A stretch of DNA of 64,000 nucleotides from JACKJP01 sp050249695 (GCA_050249695.1 JBFWQA010000008.1:1-64000); one strand, 5' to 3'. Counted from the first letter of the stretch, positions 16,077 to 25,361 are shown. Made by a program: numbers and translations. The notes: generated from the letters alone by a model not told the origin.

Positions 16077-17692
16077 GAGAAGCCCAGCTCGCGCCGCGCC
16101 TCTTCCTGCAGGCGATGCTTGGCGATCTTGCCGCTGGCGAGGCGTGGCAGCTGCACCTCCGATCGGAACAGGACATGGTGCGGCACCTTGAACGAGGCGG
16201 CGCGCTCCTTGACATAGGCCTTCACCGAATCCTCGCCCAGCCGGACCGATGCATCGACGAACGCCACCACCAGTTCGCCGCGCACCGGGTCGGCGACTCC
16301 TACGACATAAGCGTCGCGAATGTCGGGATGGCTCGCAATCAGTTGCTCAACCTCCACCGGGGAAACGTTGATTCCGCCGCTCTTGATGACTTCCTTGAGG
16401 CGCGAGTGGAAGACGAAGCGCCCCGCGCCGTCGAATCGGCCGAGATCGCCAGTGTCGAAGAAACCGTCCCGGCGCAACGCCTTGGCCGTCTCCGCTGGGT
16501 TGTTGAGATAGCCCGGTGTTGTGTGCCCGCGGATCAGAACAAGGCCGACTTCCCCTTGCGGCAAGTCCCTTCCGCTCCGGGGGTCGACAATGCGCATTTC
16601 CATACCAGGCAGCGGCGTTCCGCTCGTTTCCAGCTTTGCGTCAAGCGGGTCATCTGGCCAGCCCACGGTGGCGTTGCCATAGGTCTCGGTCAGCCCATAA
16701 GCGGGAACTGCGCCCTTGATGCCCATCTCGATCAAGGTCAGCCGCTTATACTCCGCGACCGTGCCTGCGTTGCCCTTCTGAAGCGAGCCGATCTTGCTTT
16801 GTGAATAGTCCGGATGATCGAGAATTGCTCGCGTCATGTTGCCGGTTCCGTAATAGACGGTGGCCTCAGTCTTGCGGACAAGCTCGATCGAGCTGCCCGC
16901 GTCGAACGAATCCAGAAGCACCATCGTTGCGCCCCGCGTCAGGGTGGCCGGAAACGCGTTCGTGGCACCCAGCCCATAGAAGAGCGGCGTACCGCACCAG
17001 ACCCGATCATCCTGCTGGATATCGCGCCGGCGGCCCAGCTCGAAGCCGTTGGCGACGACGCCCGCGCCATTGAGCAGAACGCCCTTGGGCTCGGCCGTGC
17101 TGCCCGACGTGTAGAGGATGAACGCCGCGTCGTCGCCGGTGGCACGCGCCGCAGCCGCGAGAAAATCCTGTCTCGGCACCGACTCGCCGGCGCGCAGTAA
17201 GGCCTTCCATCCTCGCTGCTCATCCACCGCATCTCCCACAAAGAACAAGGCCTTTAGCGCCGGAAATTCGGGCGATGCGATTTCCCCGGGTTCGGCCGTT
17301 GCCGCCTCCGGGAGAATCTTGTTGAGCAGTCCAACATAGTCGGCCTTGAGGAAATGTGCGGCGCTGACCAAAAGCTTGAGCCCGCAATGGCGAAGCGTCC
17401 AGCGTAGCTCCGTCTCCTTGTACCAGGTATTGAGCGGTACCAAGGTCGCGCCGAGATAGGAGGCGGCCAGCGCCATCGTCACCCATTCGGGCTGGTTGCC
17501 GAGCAATACGCCAATCCGGTCGCCTCGACCAACGCCGAACCTCATCAGGCCCTTCGCGGCGGCGACACTCACGGCCTGTAACGCACCGTAGCTGATCACC
17601 TGGTCGCGATAGAGGATCGCGGGGCGGCCAGGGCCCGCGGCGGCCTGGCTGTCGAGCACCGCCGCGAGGCGGTCGCCCGCGGGCCTATCCAT
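16073..17692 (-). CDS. AMP-forming acyl-CoA ligase
   Basis: This 539-aa adenylate-forming enzyme couples a carboxylic acid to CoA using ATP. The P-loop-like motif FILYTSGSTAEPKG is at about residue 180. YGLTETYGN and the hinge region with FDTGDLGRF follow, then KEVIKSGGINVSPVEVE and a catalytic Lys in RLASGKIAKHRL at the C-terminus. The start is ATG 17692, overlapping the upstream stop by 8 bases. It is a medium-chain or aryl-acid type ligase in the neighbourhood of SCP-x thiolase and DUF35. That arrangement matches CoA activation of a branched or aryl side-chain acid. Confidence 0.92.
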   Translation of the reverse strand: MDRPAGDRLAAVLDSQAAAGPGRPAILYRDQVISYGALQAVSVAAAKGLMRFGVGRGDRIGVLLGNQPEWVTMALAASYLGATLVPLNTWYKETELRWTLRHCGLKLLVSAAHFLKADYVGLLNKILPEAATAEPGEIASPEFPALKALFFVGDAVDEQRGWKALLRAGESVPRQDFLAAAARATGDDAAFILYTSGSTAEPKGVLLNGAGVVANGFELGRRRDIQQDDRVWCGTPLFYGLGATNAFPATLTRGATMVLLDSFDAGSSIELVRKTEATVYYGTGNMTRAILDHPDYSQSKIGSLQKGNAGTVAEYKRLTLIEMGIKGAVPAYGLTETYGNATVGWPDDPLDAKLETSGTPLPGMEMRIVDPRSGRDLPQGEVGLVLIRGHTTPGYLNNPAETAKALRRDGFFDTGDLGRFDGAGRFVFHSRLKEVIKSGGINVSPVEVEQLIASHPDIRDAYVVGVADPVRGELVVAFVDASVRLGEDSVKAYVKERAASFKVPHHVLFRSEVQLPRLASGKIAKHRLQEEARRELGFS

Positions 17693-18533
17693 GGCGGTCC
17701 TCAACATCCCAGGCGCGGCGCAAATCCGCCAAGTCGATCATGTCGGCGCGGGCGCGCGCGAGCGTCTCGTCATGTTGCACGACGCGCCCGGTGTCGGCCA
17801 GGTTCTGCCAGAGGTCGGCGAGCGCCGTGCTCAGCGCGGCGAAGCCATTGAACGGGTAACAGGCGAGTCGAAAGCCCGCCGCGTCGAGCTCACCGAGCAT
17901 CGGCACAGGTGTGGTGACGCCGCCGATCCAGATCAGCGGGACTTCGGGGCAGGCGTCGCGCACCACGCCCGCCTGAGCCGGCCCGAGATCGAGCACCATA
18001 AGCGCGTCGGCGCCCGCCTCCGCATAAGCTCGGCAACGCGCAACTGTTTCGTCCAGCGATGTTGTAGCCCGCAGAGCGTCGGTGCGGGCAATGATCGGAA
18101 AGTCCGGATTTTGTCTCGCCGCCTTGGCCGTGAGCACGCGCGCGATCATTACGCCGGGTTCGACAAGACTTCCCGCCCCGCGATGATAAGCGGCGCGCTT
18201 CGGATAAGGCTGGTCGTCGATATGCAAGCCAGCGGCACCGGCTTTCTCCAGCGCGCGGACGGCGGTGTCGAGGTGCGCGGCCTCGCCGAATCCAGCGCCT
18301 GCATCGACCAGCACCGGAACATTGATCGCGGCCGCCACTCGGGCGGTGATGTCAGCGGTTTCCGTCAGCGTCAGGAACGGCTGACCCTTGCCTAACCCCA
18401 GCGCCATGGCATTGCCGCCGAGATAGAGCGCTCGGTGGCCCGCGCGCGCGGCGATCTTGGCGGTCAGCGCGTCGTGCACGCCGGGCGCCGCCGTCGACGT
18501 GCCGGCGCGAAGGAGCTCGGCGAGGCCGCTCAT
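17685..18533 (-). CDS. Isocitrate lyase/PEP mutase family protein, atypical
   Basis: This is a 282-aa TIM-barrel protein of the PEP mutase/isocitrate lyase superfamily. The framework is clear: VLVDAGAGFGEA, GLHIDDQPYPKR, IIARTDALR. The Mg-binding ADxD motif reads DAGA, the usual Glu before DQ is Asp, and the catalytic KRCGH loop reads KRAAYH, so the base cysteine is missing. Lyase chemistry on a 2-methylmalate or oxaloacetate type substrate is possible but not certain. It starts as ATGA on the intradiol dioxygenase gene, which suggests action on a ring-cleavage product. Confidence 0.78.
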   Translation of the reverse strand: MSGLAELLRAGTSTAAPGVHDALTAKIAARAGHRALYLGGNAMALGLGKGQPFLTLTETADITARVAAAINVPVLVDAGAGFGEAAHLDTAVRALEKAGAAGLHIDDQPYPKRAAYHRGAGSLVEPGVMIARVLTAKAARQNPDFPIIARTDALRATTSLDETVARCRAYAEAGADALMVLDLGPAQAGVVRDACPEVPLIWIGGVTTPVPMLGELDAAGFRLACYPFNGFAALSTALADLWQNLADTGRVVQHDETLARARADMIDLADLRRAWDVEDRHG

Positions 18534-19315
18534 TTCACGAATACGGCGAAATCGAACGCGGCGGCGAAGACGTCGTCCGCGCCCTCGACCGGCGCCGGAT
18601 CGATCACCAGATCGTCGCTCACTGCACCCTCCACATAGTCGCTGTCGAGATAGGGATTGCCGGCGATAAACAGCTGGGTGGTCAGCAGGCAGTGGCTGCC
18701 CTGCCAGATTTTCACATGGATATGGGCCGAGCGCCGGTTGTGTCTCCCCATGGCCCGGAACAGTTCTCCAATTGGGTCGTGGTCGTGGTCCGAATAATCC
18801 CTGGGCACGACGGTTCGCAGCCGGTAGCGCCCCTCCGCATCCACCGGCACCTTGCCGAACAGGCGCAAGGAATCGAGATCGTAATGGCCATCATTGTCCG
18901 CCTGCCAGACATCGACAAACGCGCCGGCGAGCGGCGCGCCGGTCGCAGCGTCGGTCACACGCCCTGAGAGCTGCAGCACCGGCGAACCCGGCGGCGGTTC
19001 GCGTCCCGCGAGCAGATCGCCGTCGTCGCGCAGGGGTGCATCGCGATGGAACGGCCCCTCCAGATTGGGCCGTGTTCCATTCGTCACCCGGGCCGTGACA
19101 TCGACGCTGGTCATGGCAAGGTTTACGTCGATCAGGCTGCGGCAGAAGCCGGCTTGGCCCAGCCGGTTGAGAAAATCGCCGGCTATATGCAGCTCGTCCT
19201 GGTTGATCTCGAACTCTCGGACGACCTCCTGCATCTTTTGGACGATGCGCTCATAGATGGCCTTGAGCCGGTGATCGCCTTCGACACCGGGCAATTGGGC
19301 AGGAATCTGGGTCAT
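18530..19315 (-). CDS. Intradiol ring-cleavage dioxygenase
   Basis: This is a 261-aa Fe(III) dioxygenase of the catechol/hydroxyquinol 1,2-dioxygenase type. An N-terminal helical dimerisation domain (residues 1-95, GPFHRDAP) precedes the beta-sandwich. The four iron ligands are visible as Tyr145 (DGHYD), Tyr174 (RDYSDH), His198 and His200 (SAHIHVK). It would open a catechol or hydroxyquinol between the hydroxyls to a muconate-type product. No maleylacetate reductase, muconate cycloisomerase or muconolactone isomerase is encoded in the window, so the next step is not obvious; the PEP-mutase-like or CMD-like proteins are candidates. Confidence 0.92.
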   Translation of the reverse strand: MTQIPAQLPGVEGDHRLKAIYERIVQKMQEVVREFEINQDELHIAGDFLNRLGQAGFCRSLIDVNLAMTSVDVTARVTNGTRPNLEGPFHRDAPLRDDGDLLAGREPPPGSPVLQLSGRVTDAATGAPLAGAFVDVWQADNDGHYDLDSLRLFGKVPVDAEGRYRLRTVVPRDYSDHDHDPIGELFRAMGRHNRRSAHIHVKIWQGSHCLLTTQLFIAGNPYLDSDYVEGAVSDDLVIDPAPVEGADDVFAAAFDFAVFVK

Positions 19316-20343
19316 GGCTGCAACACGACGCGGCCGGCGACCGCGCCCTCCTCGACAAGCTGATGGGCTCGCGCCACATGTTCGAGCGGAATGATTTCCG
19401 CGACCTGCGGAGTGACGATGCCGCGCGCGGCGAGTGCGATGACATCGGCAAGTTGCGCCCTACTGACACTGCCAACCCCTAGAATCCGGGCGCGTTTGAA
19501 GAAGATCCGGGCCGGATTGATCGACACCTCTTCGCCGAACAGTTGGCCGACTATGGCGTAACGGCCGTGGACGGCGAGGCTGTCGAAGCAGGCATTGAAC
19601 ACCCGGCTGCCGACATTGTCGACGACCACATCGACACCTTCGCCGTCGGTCAGTTCCTTCACGGCCGGGGCAAAATTCTCGCCGTCGCCCGCGATGACCA
19701 CCTCATCCGCGCCGATGCTTTCGAGAAAGGCGCGCTTGCCTGCGCTTCGCGTCACCGCGATGACCCGTGCTCCCGAAGCCTTGGCGATCTGTACACTGGG
19801 TACGCCCACGCCGCCGCTCGCGCCCGTTACCAACACCGTGTCGCCGATCGTCACCTGCGCCGTATCGCGCAATGCGTTCAGCGCCACTCCGGCGCCCGGG
19901 CCCAGCGAGCAGCTGACCTCGAACGGGATACGCTCGGGTACCCGGACGAACGCGTCCTGCGGCAACGCCACAAACTCGGCATAGCCGCCACGCACCGGTT
20001 GTCTCCGGCGGCAGCCGGTTTCACGGCCGGTGCGACAGAGGCGGCAGCGGCCGCAGCTGACGAAAGCCTTGGTGCAGACATGGTCGCCGACCTTTAGGTC
20101 GACCACGTCCGCCCCCATTTCGGCGACCGCTCCGCTGATCTCCAACCCCAGGATTGCAGGAAAAGAGGTGTCGCGCCGATAGGTGCCGTTGCGCTCGACG
20201 ACATCGCGGTAGGAAACGCCGCAGGCGGCAACGCGGACCAGCACGTCATCCGGGCCCACTGGCGGGACAGGCACCTCGGTGACGACGAAGGCGTCGGGCG
20301 GCCCGGCCGCATTGAGCACCGCCGCTCGCATCGCGCCCCCCAT
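19312..20343 (-). CDS. Zinc-type MDR alcohol dehydrogenase/quinone reductase
   Basis: This is a 343-aa medium-chain dehydrogenase. The structural zinc cysteines are in CGRCRLCRTGRETGC (spacing 2, 2, 7). GDHVCTKAF and the nucleotide-binding VLVTGASGGVGV are present. The position of the catalytic zinc cysteine reads GVSYRD, so the catalytic metal site may be incomplete. The ATG at 20343 directly follows the LLM gene's TAG; ATG 20331 is the alternative. It may oxidise an alcohol made by the LLM monooxygenase or reduce an enone. Confidence 0.85.
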   Translation of the reverse strand: MGGAMRAAVLNAAGPPDAFVVTEVPVPPVGPDDVLVRVAACGVSYRDVVERNGTYRRDTSFPAILGLEISGAVAEMGADVVDLKVGDHVCTKAFVSCGRCRLCRTGRETGCRRRQPVRGGYAEFVALPQDAFVRVPERIPFEVSCSLGPGAGVALNALRDTAQVTIGDTVLVTGASGGVGVPSVQIAKASGARVIAVTRSAGKRAFLESIGADEVVIAGDGENFAPAVKELTDGEGVDVVVDNVGSRVFNACFDSLAVHGRYAIVGQLFGEEVSINPARIFFKRARILGVGSVSRAQLADVIALAARGIVTPQVAEIIPLEHVARAHQLVEEGAVAGRVVLQP

Positions 20344-21687
20344 CTATTCGGCGGCCACCGCTTCGCCGACGAAATACCGGTTTTCGGGCCGCGTCAGGCC
20401 GAGGCTATCGCGAAGGGTCGTGCCCTCATATTCCGTCCGAAACAGCCCGCGGCGCTGAAGTTCGGGAACCACCAGATCCACAACCTTCTCAAGGCCTGCC
20501 GGCAGATAAGGCGCGACGATGTTGAACCCGTCGCAGGCCTTGTCGCGATACCATTCCTCCATCGTGTCCGCGACCTGAGCGGGATCGCCCTTGATCAGAA
20601 CGTGACCGCGGGCCGGGAGGATGACCTGATAGAGCTGACGCAGGTTGAGCCCGTCGCGCTGCGCCATTTCGGCGAGCATGTTGCGAAAGCTGCGGATGCC
20701 GAGCGTTTCGGGCAACTCCGGCAACGGATCCTCCGGGGAAAGGCCGCTGAGGTCGACGCCGCACATCTTGGACAGCATCTGCATCCCGACCTCTTCCGGG
20801 ATGAGATCCTGCAGCCGCCTGTAATCCGCCTCCGCTTCCGCCGCCGTCTTGCCCACAAAGATGCTGGCCCCCGGAAAGACCTTCAGCGAGTCGGGATCCC
20901 GCCCATGGTTGGCCGCGCGCGCCTTGACGTCGGCGTAGAATTTCTGCGCCGCCTCCTTCGTCTCCGTTACGGTGAAGATGACGTCTGCCGTGCGCGCCGC
21001 CAGATCCATCGCCGAATCGGACGCGCCGGCGACGATGATGATGGGATGGCCTTGCGGGGGGCGCGCACTGTTGAGCGGCCCGCGCACGGAGAAGTTCGCC
21101 CCCTTGTGATTGAGGAGCCGGACCTTGCCACCATCGAGAAAAATGCCCTCCTCCTTGTCGAACAGAAACGCGTCGTCGGCCCAGCTGTCCCAGAGGTCCT
21201 TGACGATATCCACGAACTCGCCGGCACGCTGAAAACGGTCGCTATGCTCGAGATGCTCGTCGCGGCTGAAATTCTTGGCGTCCTCCGGGTTGGAGCTGGT
21301 GACCACATTCCAGCCGGCCCTGCCGTTGCTGATCCAGTCGAGCGCGGCATAGCGCCGGGCGACGCTGAACGGCTGATCGTAGGTCGTTGTCGCGGTCGCG
21401 ACGAGGCCGACGCGCGAGGTCGCGGTCGCCAACGCAGAAAGCAGGCAGATCGGTTCGATCACGACTGGCCTGGTGACCGGGTTGCGGCTGAGGAGAACCG
21501 GATTTTCGATGCCGTTGACGCCGTTGCCGTCGGCGAGGAACATCATGTCGAGCTTTCCCCGCTCGACGATCCGCCCGAGCTCGACCCAGCGTTCATAATT
21601 GAAGCCGGCATCGACGATGGCGTCCGGAAGCCGCCAGCCACCCGCATGACCTCCGGTCGGAGACATGAATACCGAAAGCTTCAGCAT
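20344..21687 (-). CDS. LLM-class flavin-dependent monooxygenase (NtaA/SnaA/DszA-like)
   Basis: This 447-aa luciferase-like TIM-barrel enzyme uses reduced flavin and oxygen. Typical motifs include WVELGRIVERGKLDMMFLAD near the N-terminus, GWNVVTSSNPEDAKNFSRDEHLEHSDR at about residues 140-170, and PQGHPIIIVAGASD. The start is ATG 21687 with GGGG nine bases upstream; an upstream TTG is less likely. The family needs a separate flavin reductase, and none is encoded in the window. It is the first gene of the long minus operon and probably performs an early hydroxylation or Baeyer-Villiger type step. Confidence 0.9.
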   Translation of the reverse strand: MLKLSVFMSPTGGHAGGWRLPDAIVDAGFNYERWVELGRIVERGKLDMMFLADGNGVNGIENPVLLSRNPVTRPVVIEPICLLSALATATSRVGLVATATTTYDQPFSVARRYAALDWISNGRAGWNVVTSSNPEDAKNFSRDEHLEHSDRFQRAGEFVDIVKDLWDSWADDAFLFDKEEGIFLDGGKVRLLNHKGANFSVRGPLNSARPPQGHPIIIVAGASDSAMDLAARTADVIFTVTETKEAAQKFYADVKARAANHGRDPDSLKVFPGASIFVGKTAAEAEADYRRLQDLIPEEVGMQMLSKMCGVDLSGLSPEDPLPELPETLGIRSFRNMLAEMAQRDGLNLRQLYQVILPARGHVLIKGDPAQVADTMEEWYRDKACDGFNIVAPYLPAGLEKVVDLVVPELQRRGLFRTEYEGTTLRDSLGLTRPENRYFVGEAVAAE

Positions 21688-21840
21688 GGACTGAATCCCC
21701 AATTTGGTCAGGCGACGCGGTCAGTGTGCGAAGTCGACGGAATGGGTCAACGGAAGCGCCATTGCCAAAGGCCTAATTCGCTTACCCGATAACTCCGCTA
21801 TGCTTGGTTCCGGACCGGCCTGGAGGTGTCGGCAAGGGCC

Positions 21841-22548
21841 CTAAGCTTTCCGCTGATATTGCCTCTTTATGGCTGCGAGCCCGGAAAGCGTCATTGATCT
21901 CAGCAACGCCACGGCGAGGTCGGAATCCCGATCGATGCAGGCCGTTACCAACCGCGCATGGTCCGTTAGCGAACGCTCCACTTCGTCCGGCTCGTAATGA
22001 ACGAGGCGGCCGACGCTCATCCGCATCTTGTAGGTGCTGAGGAGATCGCGGAGCGCTCGGTTGCCGCAATGGTCCAGCCAGTAATTGTGCAGGCGGCGGC
22101 GATCTTCCTGAAACGCGTCGGGATCTCCGTAGGCGCTCGCCTTGATCTGCTCGTGCAGCCCGCTCATCTCCGCCAACTCTTCTTCGCTCGCAGTGCGAGC
22201 GAACAGCCCGATCATCATCCCGTTCAGGACGGCGCGAATCTGGTAGAGTTCTTCGACTTCATCGAGGCTGATATGGGCGACGCGCGGGCGGCGGCGCGGC
22301 GGGATCTCGACCAGCCCCTCCTTTTCCAACAGCATCAACGCCTCGCGCACTGGCGTTCGGCTGGTGCCGAAGCGCGACGCAAGCTCGACGGAATTGAGAT
22401 CGTCGCCAGGTTTCAGATTGCCGTCGGAGATAGCGCGCGCAATTTCACTCGCGATCCGGCCAACCAGCGAATCCTTTCGCTCCTTAAGATCTAAAGCGCT
22501 GGTCAGCTCGTCGGCTAAGCTTTCATGAAGATCGTTGGCAACGTCCAT
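21841..22548 (-). CDS. GntR-family regulator (FadR/FCD type)
   Basis: This is a 235-aa transcription factor. The winged helix-turn-helix covers about residues 20-85, with LASRFGTSRTPVREALMLLEKEGLVE as its core, and an all-helical FCD effector domain covers about 105-225. The FCD metal-type residues are visible around HNYWLDHCGN. ATG 22548 has GGGAG eight bases upstream. It lies between the LLM operon and an SDR gene and is a natural regulator for either. The palindromes with inner GT-CG-AC found at 524, 32190 and 34595 are also compatible with a GntR site. Confidence 0.9.
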   Translation of the reverse strand: MDVANDLHESLADELTSALDLKERKDSLVGRIASEIARAISDGNLKPGDDLNSVELASRFGTSRTPVREALMLLEKEGLVEIPPRRRPRVAHISLDEVEELYQIRAVLNGMMIGLFARTASEEELAEMSGLHEQIKASAYGDPDAFQEDRRRLHNYWLDHCGNRALRDLLSTYKMRMSVGRLVHYEPDEVERSLTDHARLVTACIDRDSDLAVALLRSMTLSGLAAIKRQYQRKA

Positions 22549-22603
22549 TCTCGCCGCTCCCGAGCCCGTCGCGCTTCTTGGGCTAGTCCTAATCATCCAG
22601 ATT

Positions 22604-23440
22604 TCAAAGCCTCAAGCTTCCGCCATCGACTATCATCGACTGGCCGTTGGTGTAACCCGCGTCTTCCGAGGCAAGGAACGCCACGACCGCGGCAACGTCC
22701 TCGGGAGAGCCGGCGCGACCGGCTGGCACATTCGGGGCTGACTTGGCAACGGTCGCCGCATCCACCGGTGCACCGCCCAGTTTCTTGCTTATGCCGCTGA
22801 GAGTGCGGGTCGTGAAGATGAAGCCGGGCAGCACAGCGTTGGAGGTAATGCCGTGGCCGCCGAGATCGAGTGCCCAAGTCTGGGCAAGGCCGATCACGGC
22901 GGCCTTGGAGGCCGCATATGCCGAATTCATCTTCGAGCCGACACGGCCGGCAACTGAAGCAACGTTGACAATCCGCCCCCACTTCCGGGCGCGCATCAGC
23001 CGCGCCGCTGCCTGAGCCATCAGGAAGGTCCCGCGCACGTTGATCGCAATCACCCGGTCGAACTCCTCGACGTCGATCGCCTCTATATCGCCATGCCCCA
23101 GGCTGAACGGTGCGCCAGCATTGTTGACCAACACGTCCAGGCTACCATGTCTGTCGACCGCATGCGTGACCATTCGGGCGACATCGGCTTGATCGCTGAT
23201 GTCGCCGGTGACGAAGCTCCCGCGCCCACCGGCTGCCTCGATCTCGCCGATGAGCGACTCGACGCCCCGCCAATCGCTCGCCCCGGATTTGGCGGGCTCG
23301 TGGCTGTCTCGGACCCCGGTCACTTCGACATCGGTCACGACGACGATCAAGCCGTCTGCCGCGAGCCGCCGCGCGATCGCCGCGCCGATCCCGTCCTGCT
23401 TGCCGCACCCCGTGACCAAGGCGACCCGCTGCGTTTTCAT
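22604..23440 (-). CDS. Short-chain dehydrogenase/reductase (SDR)
   Basis: This is a 278-aa SDR with a glycine motif TGCGKQDGIGAA, NNAGAPF, and the catalytic Tyr-Lys in SAYAASKAA. The C-terminal GYTNGQSMIVDGG is typical of FabG-like members. Start choice is between ATGs at 23443 and 23440; the second has better spacing from GGAAAAG. It is divergent from the CMD-like gene at 23635 and 55 bp upstream of the GntR gene, so the two are probably co-transcribed. Confidence 0.87.
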   Translation of the reverse strand: MKTQRVALVTGCGKQDGIGAAIARRLAADGLIVVVTDVEVTGVRDSHEPAKSGASDWRGVESLIGEIEAAGGRGSFVTGDISDQADVARMVTHAVDRHGSLDVLVNNAGAPFSLGHGDIEAIDVEEFDRVIAINVRGTFLMAQAAARLMRARKWGRIVNVASVAGRVGSKMNSAYAASKAAVIGLAQTWALDLGGHGITSNAVLPGFIFTTRTLSGISKKLGGAPVDAATVAKSAPNVPAGRAGSPEDVAAVVAFLASEDAGYTNGQSMIVDGGSLRL

Positions 23441-23634
23441 CATCTTTTCCGTCCGGCAATTCGATAGCAATGTCAGTTGGCTTAAGCGTTTTGGCACGGG
23501 CCCCGCCATCGTCGCCGCGCCGGCGCGCGGCCATTTCGGTCAGGCGATATCTGGGGCATGCGCGGCCGCCGCTCGTGGAATCGGCCGAGCCCAGGCCTAA
23601 GGGTGGCGCTGAGACAGGCGCATGGAGAGGCCGA

Positions 23635-24537
23635 ATGACCGACACTGTCCAGCAATATCGGGCAATCAATCACGGCTTCGATCCCGATCGGGGGAGCTGG
23701 GTCCATCGCGGCCTCGACCTCTCGACGCCGACCGAGATCACGGCCGAAGAGATCGCCGCCTTCAAGCACCATTACGCCACCCAGTTCGGTCACTCGCTGG
23801 ACGGACTGAACTGGTGGATCGACAAGAAACCGGAGGTGCTCAAGCGTTACCGGCTCTATTGCAGCCTGACCTTGCGGCTCGAACCGGCCCAGACAGGCAA
23901 CGGCACACTCGCCTTCTACGCGCTCATGGGCCATGTCGTCGGCGTCCGCTACATCCTGCACAGCTGGTCGACACGCGGTGTCAGCAAGGCGCAGGCGCTG
24001 GAGATGCTGGCGATCGCCTTCGTTCATGCCGGCCCGCGCGGAATGGAGACGATCGCCGAGGCATCGAAAGGTATCGAATTCGAGGAAAGCCCCGAGCTGC
24101 CCTGCACATTCCCCAAAGGCTGGGCCGCGGACATCGAGGCGTTCCGCTCGGGCATCGACTATTCCACGGTCGACCTGACGTCGCCTGAAAAGGCGAAGCT
24201 CTACGACTGGTATCTACGCACGATCGGCGAGATTCCACCTTATGTGCGCTTCATGGCCGAGCATCGCCCGCGCCTGCTCAAGACCCATCGGTCTCGGATC
24301 GAGAACATGCTCTATATCCTGCCGAAGCAATTCTGGCCGACCACGATGCTCTATTATCATGTGATGAGCCGGCTGGCCGAGGGCGTTCGCGAGAACGTGC
24401 TCCTATGCAAAGCGTGGGGCGTTACGAAGTCCGACACCCTCGACACGATCGGCAACGCTTTAGTCTACGGTCAAATGGAGGCGGCTACGATGGTCCAGCG
24501 TGAAGCGGGCGACATTTTCGACGGATGGATCGATTGA
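23635..24537 (+). CDS. CMD/AhpD-like protein of unassigned function, paralogue 2
   Basis: This is a 300-aa close paralogue of the protein at 11585. ATG 23635 has an excellent GGAGAGG at 23624-23630. The same two internal repeat-like segments occur (GVSKAQALEMLAIAFVHAG and GVTKSDTLDTIGNALVYGQ), with no CxxC redox motif. Conserved tracts (RYRLYCSLTLR, GPRGMETIAEA, TIGEIPPY) suggest a shared catalytic or binding site rather than a relaxed fold. It is followed by an overlapping SDR gene. Function unknown. Confidence 0.7.
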   Translation: MTDTVQQYRAINHGFDPDRGSWVHRGLDLSTPTEITAEEIAAFKHHYATQFGHSLDGLNWWIDKKPEVLKRYRLYCSLTLRLEPAQTGNGTLAFYALMGHVVGVRYILHSWSTRGVSKAQALEMLAIAFVHAGPRGMETIAEASKGIEFEESPELPCTFPKGWAADIEAFRSGIDYSTVDLTSPEKAKLYDWYLRTIGEIPPYVRFMAEHRPRLLKTHRSRIENMLYILPKQFWPTTMLYYHVMSRLAEGVRENVLLCKAWGVTKSDTLDTIGNALVYGQMEAATMVQREAGDIFDGWID

Positions 24538-25361
24538 GCGCAAAGCGCTGGTTGATTACCGGCGTCTCGAGCGGCCTCGGTCGAGCCTTGGCGGAGGCCG
24601 CGCTTGGCCGTGGTGATACGGTGGTGGGCACGGCTCGAACCTTCGCCTCGGCCACTGCTTTCGTGGCTATCAATCCTGGTCGATCGCACGGTCTGGTGCT
24701 GGATCTGACGGCCATTGAAGCAATCCCCGCGATGGTGGCGGAGGGTGTGCACCGACTTGGCGGCCGGATCGATATCGTGGTCAACAACGCCGGCTATGCG
24801 TTGACCGGCGCGATCGAGGAGATTTCGACCGCCGAGACGCAGGCCATAATGGCGACCAACCTACTCGCCCCGCTCGCTGTCTGTCGCGCCGCACTGCCGC
24901 TGATGCGCGCGGGCGGTGGCGGCCGGATCATCAACATCAGCTCCATGGCCGCCCTCGAAAGCTATCGCGGCCTCGGCCTCTATTGCGCATCGAAAGCGGC
25001 GCTCTCGGCCCTCACCGAGGCCCTGGCGATCGAAGCGAAGCCTTTCGGCATCCACGCCACAGCGGTGGAGGCCGCCGGGATGCGCACGGACTTTGCCGGC
25101 CGCAGCCGCCGCGAAGCCGCCGACCGAATCGACGCCTACGCGGCTATGCGCTCCGAAATCGCCGCGGCTTTCCGCGCCTCCGACGGCAGCCAGGCCAACG
25201 GTCCCGAGCAGTCCGCGCGGGCGCTGCTGGCCCTTGCCGACATGACCGATCCGCCGGTTCATATGGCACTCGGGCTTGGGGCGTTGGACAGGATTGAACG
25301 CATCTTCTCCAGCCGCCGCGTCGAATATGCCCGTTTCGCCGACATCGGCGCGCACGCTTAG
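24525..25361 (+). CDS. Short-chain dehydrogenase/reductase (SDR)
   Basis: This is a 278-aa SDR with the N-terminal motif WLITGVSSGLGRA, NNAGYAL, Ser in NISSM and the catalytic Tyr-Lys in LYCASKAA. It starts at ATG 24525, 13 bases inside the previous gene, or at TTG 24534 as a TTGA overlap; both give a proper N-terminus. Its TAG shares the tetramer TTAG with the stop of the convergent epoxide hydrolase gene. Co-transcription with the CMD-like gene suggests they act on the same intermediate. Confidence 0.85.
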   Translation: MDRLSAKRWLITGVSSGLGRALAEAALGRGDTVVGTARTFASATAFVAINPGRSHGLVLDLTAIEAIPAMVAEGVHRLGGRIDIVVNNAGYALTGAIEEISTAETQAIMATNLLAPLAVCRAALPLMRAGGGGRIINISSMAALESYRGLGLYCASKAALSALTEALAIEAKPFGIHATAVEAAGMRTDFAGRSRREAADRIDAYAAMRSEIAAAFRASDGSQANGPEQSARALLALADMTDPPVHMALGLGALDRIERIFSSRRVEYARFADIGAHA

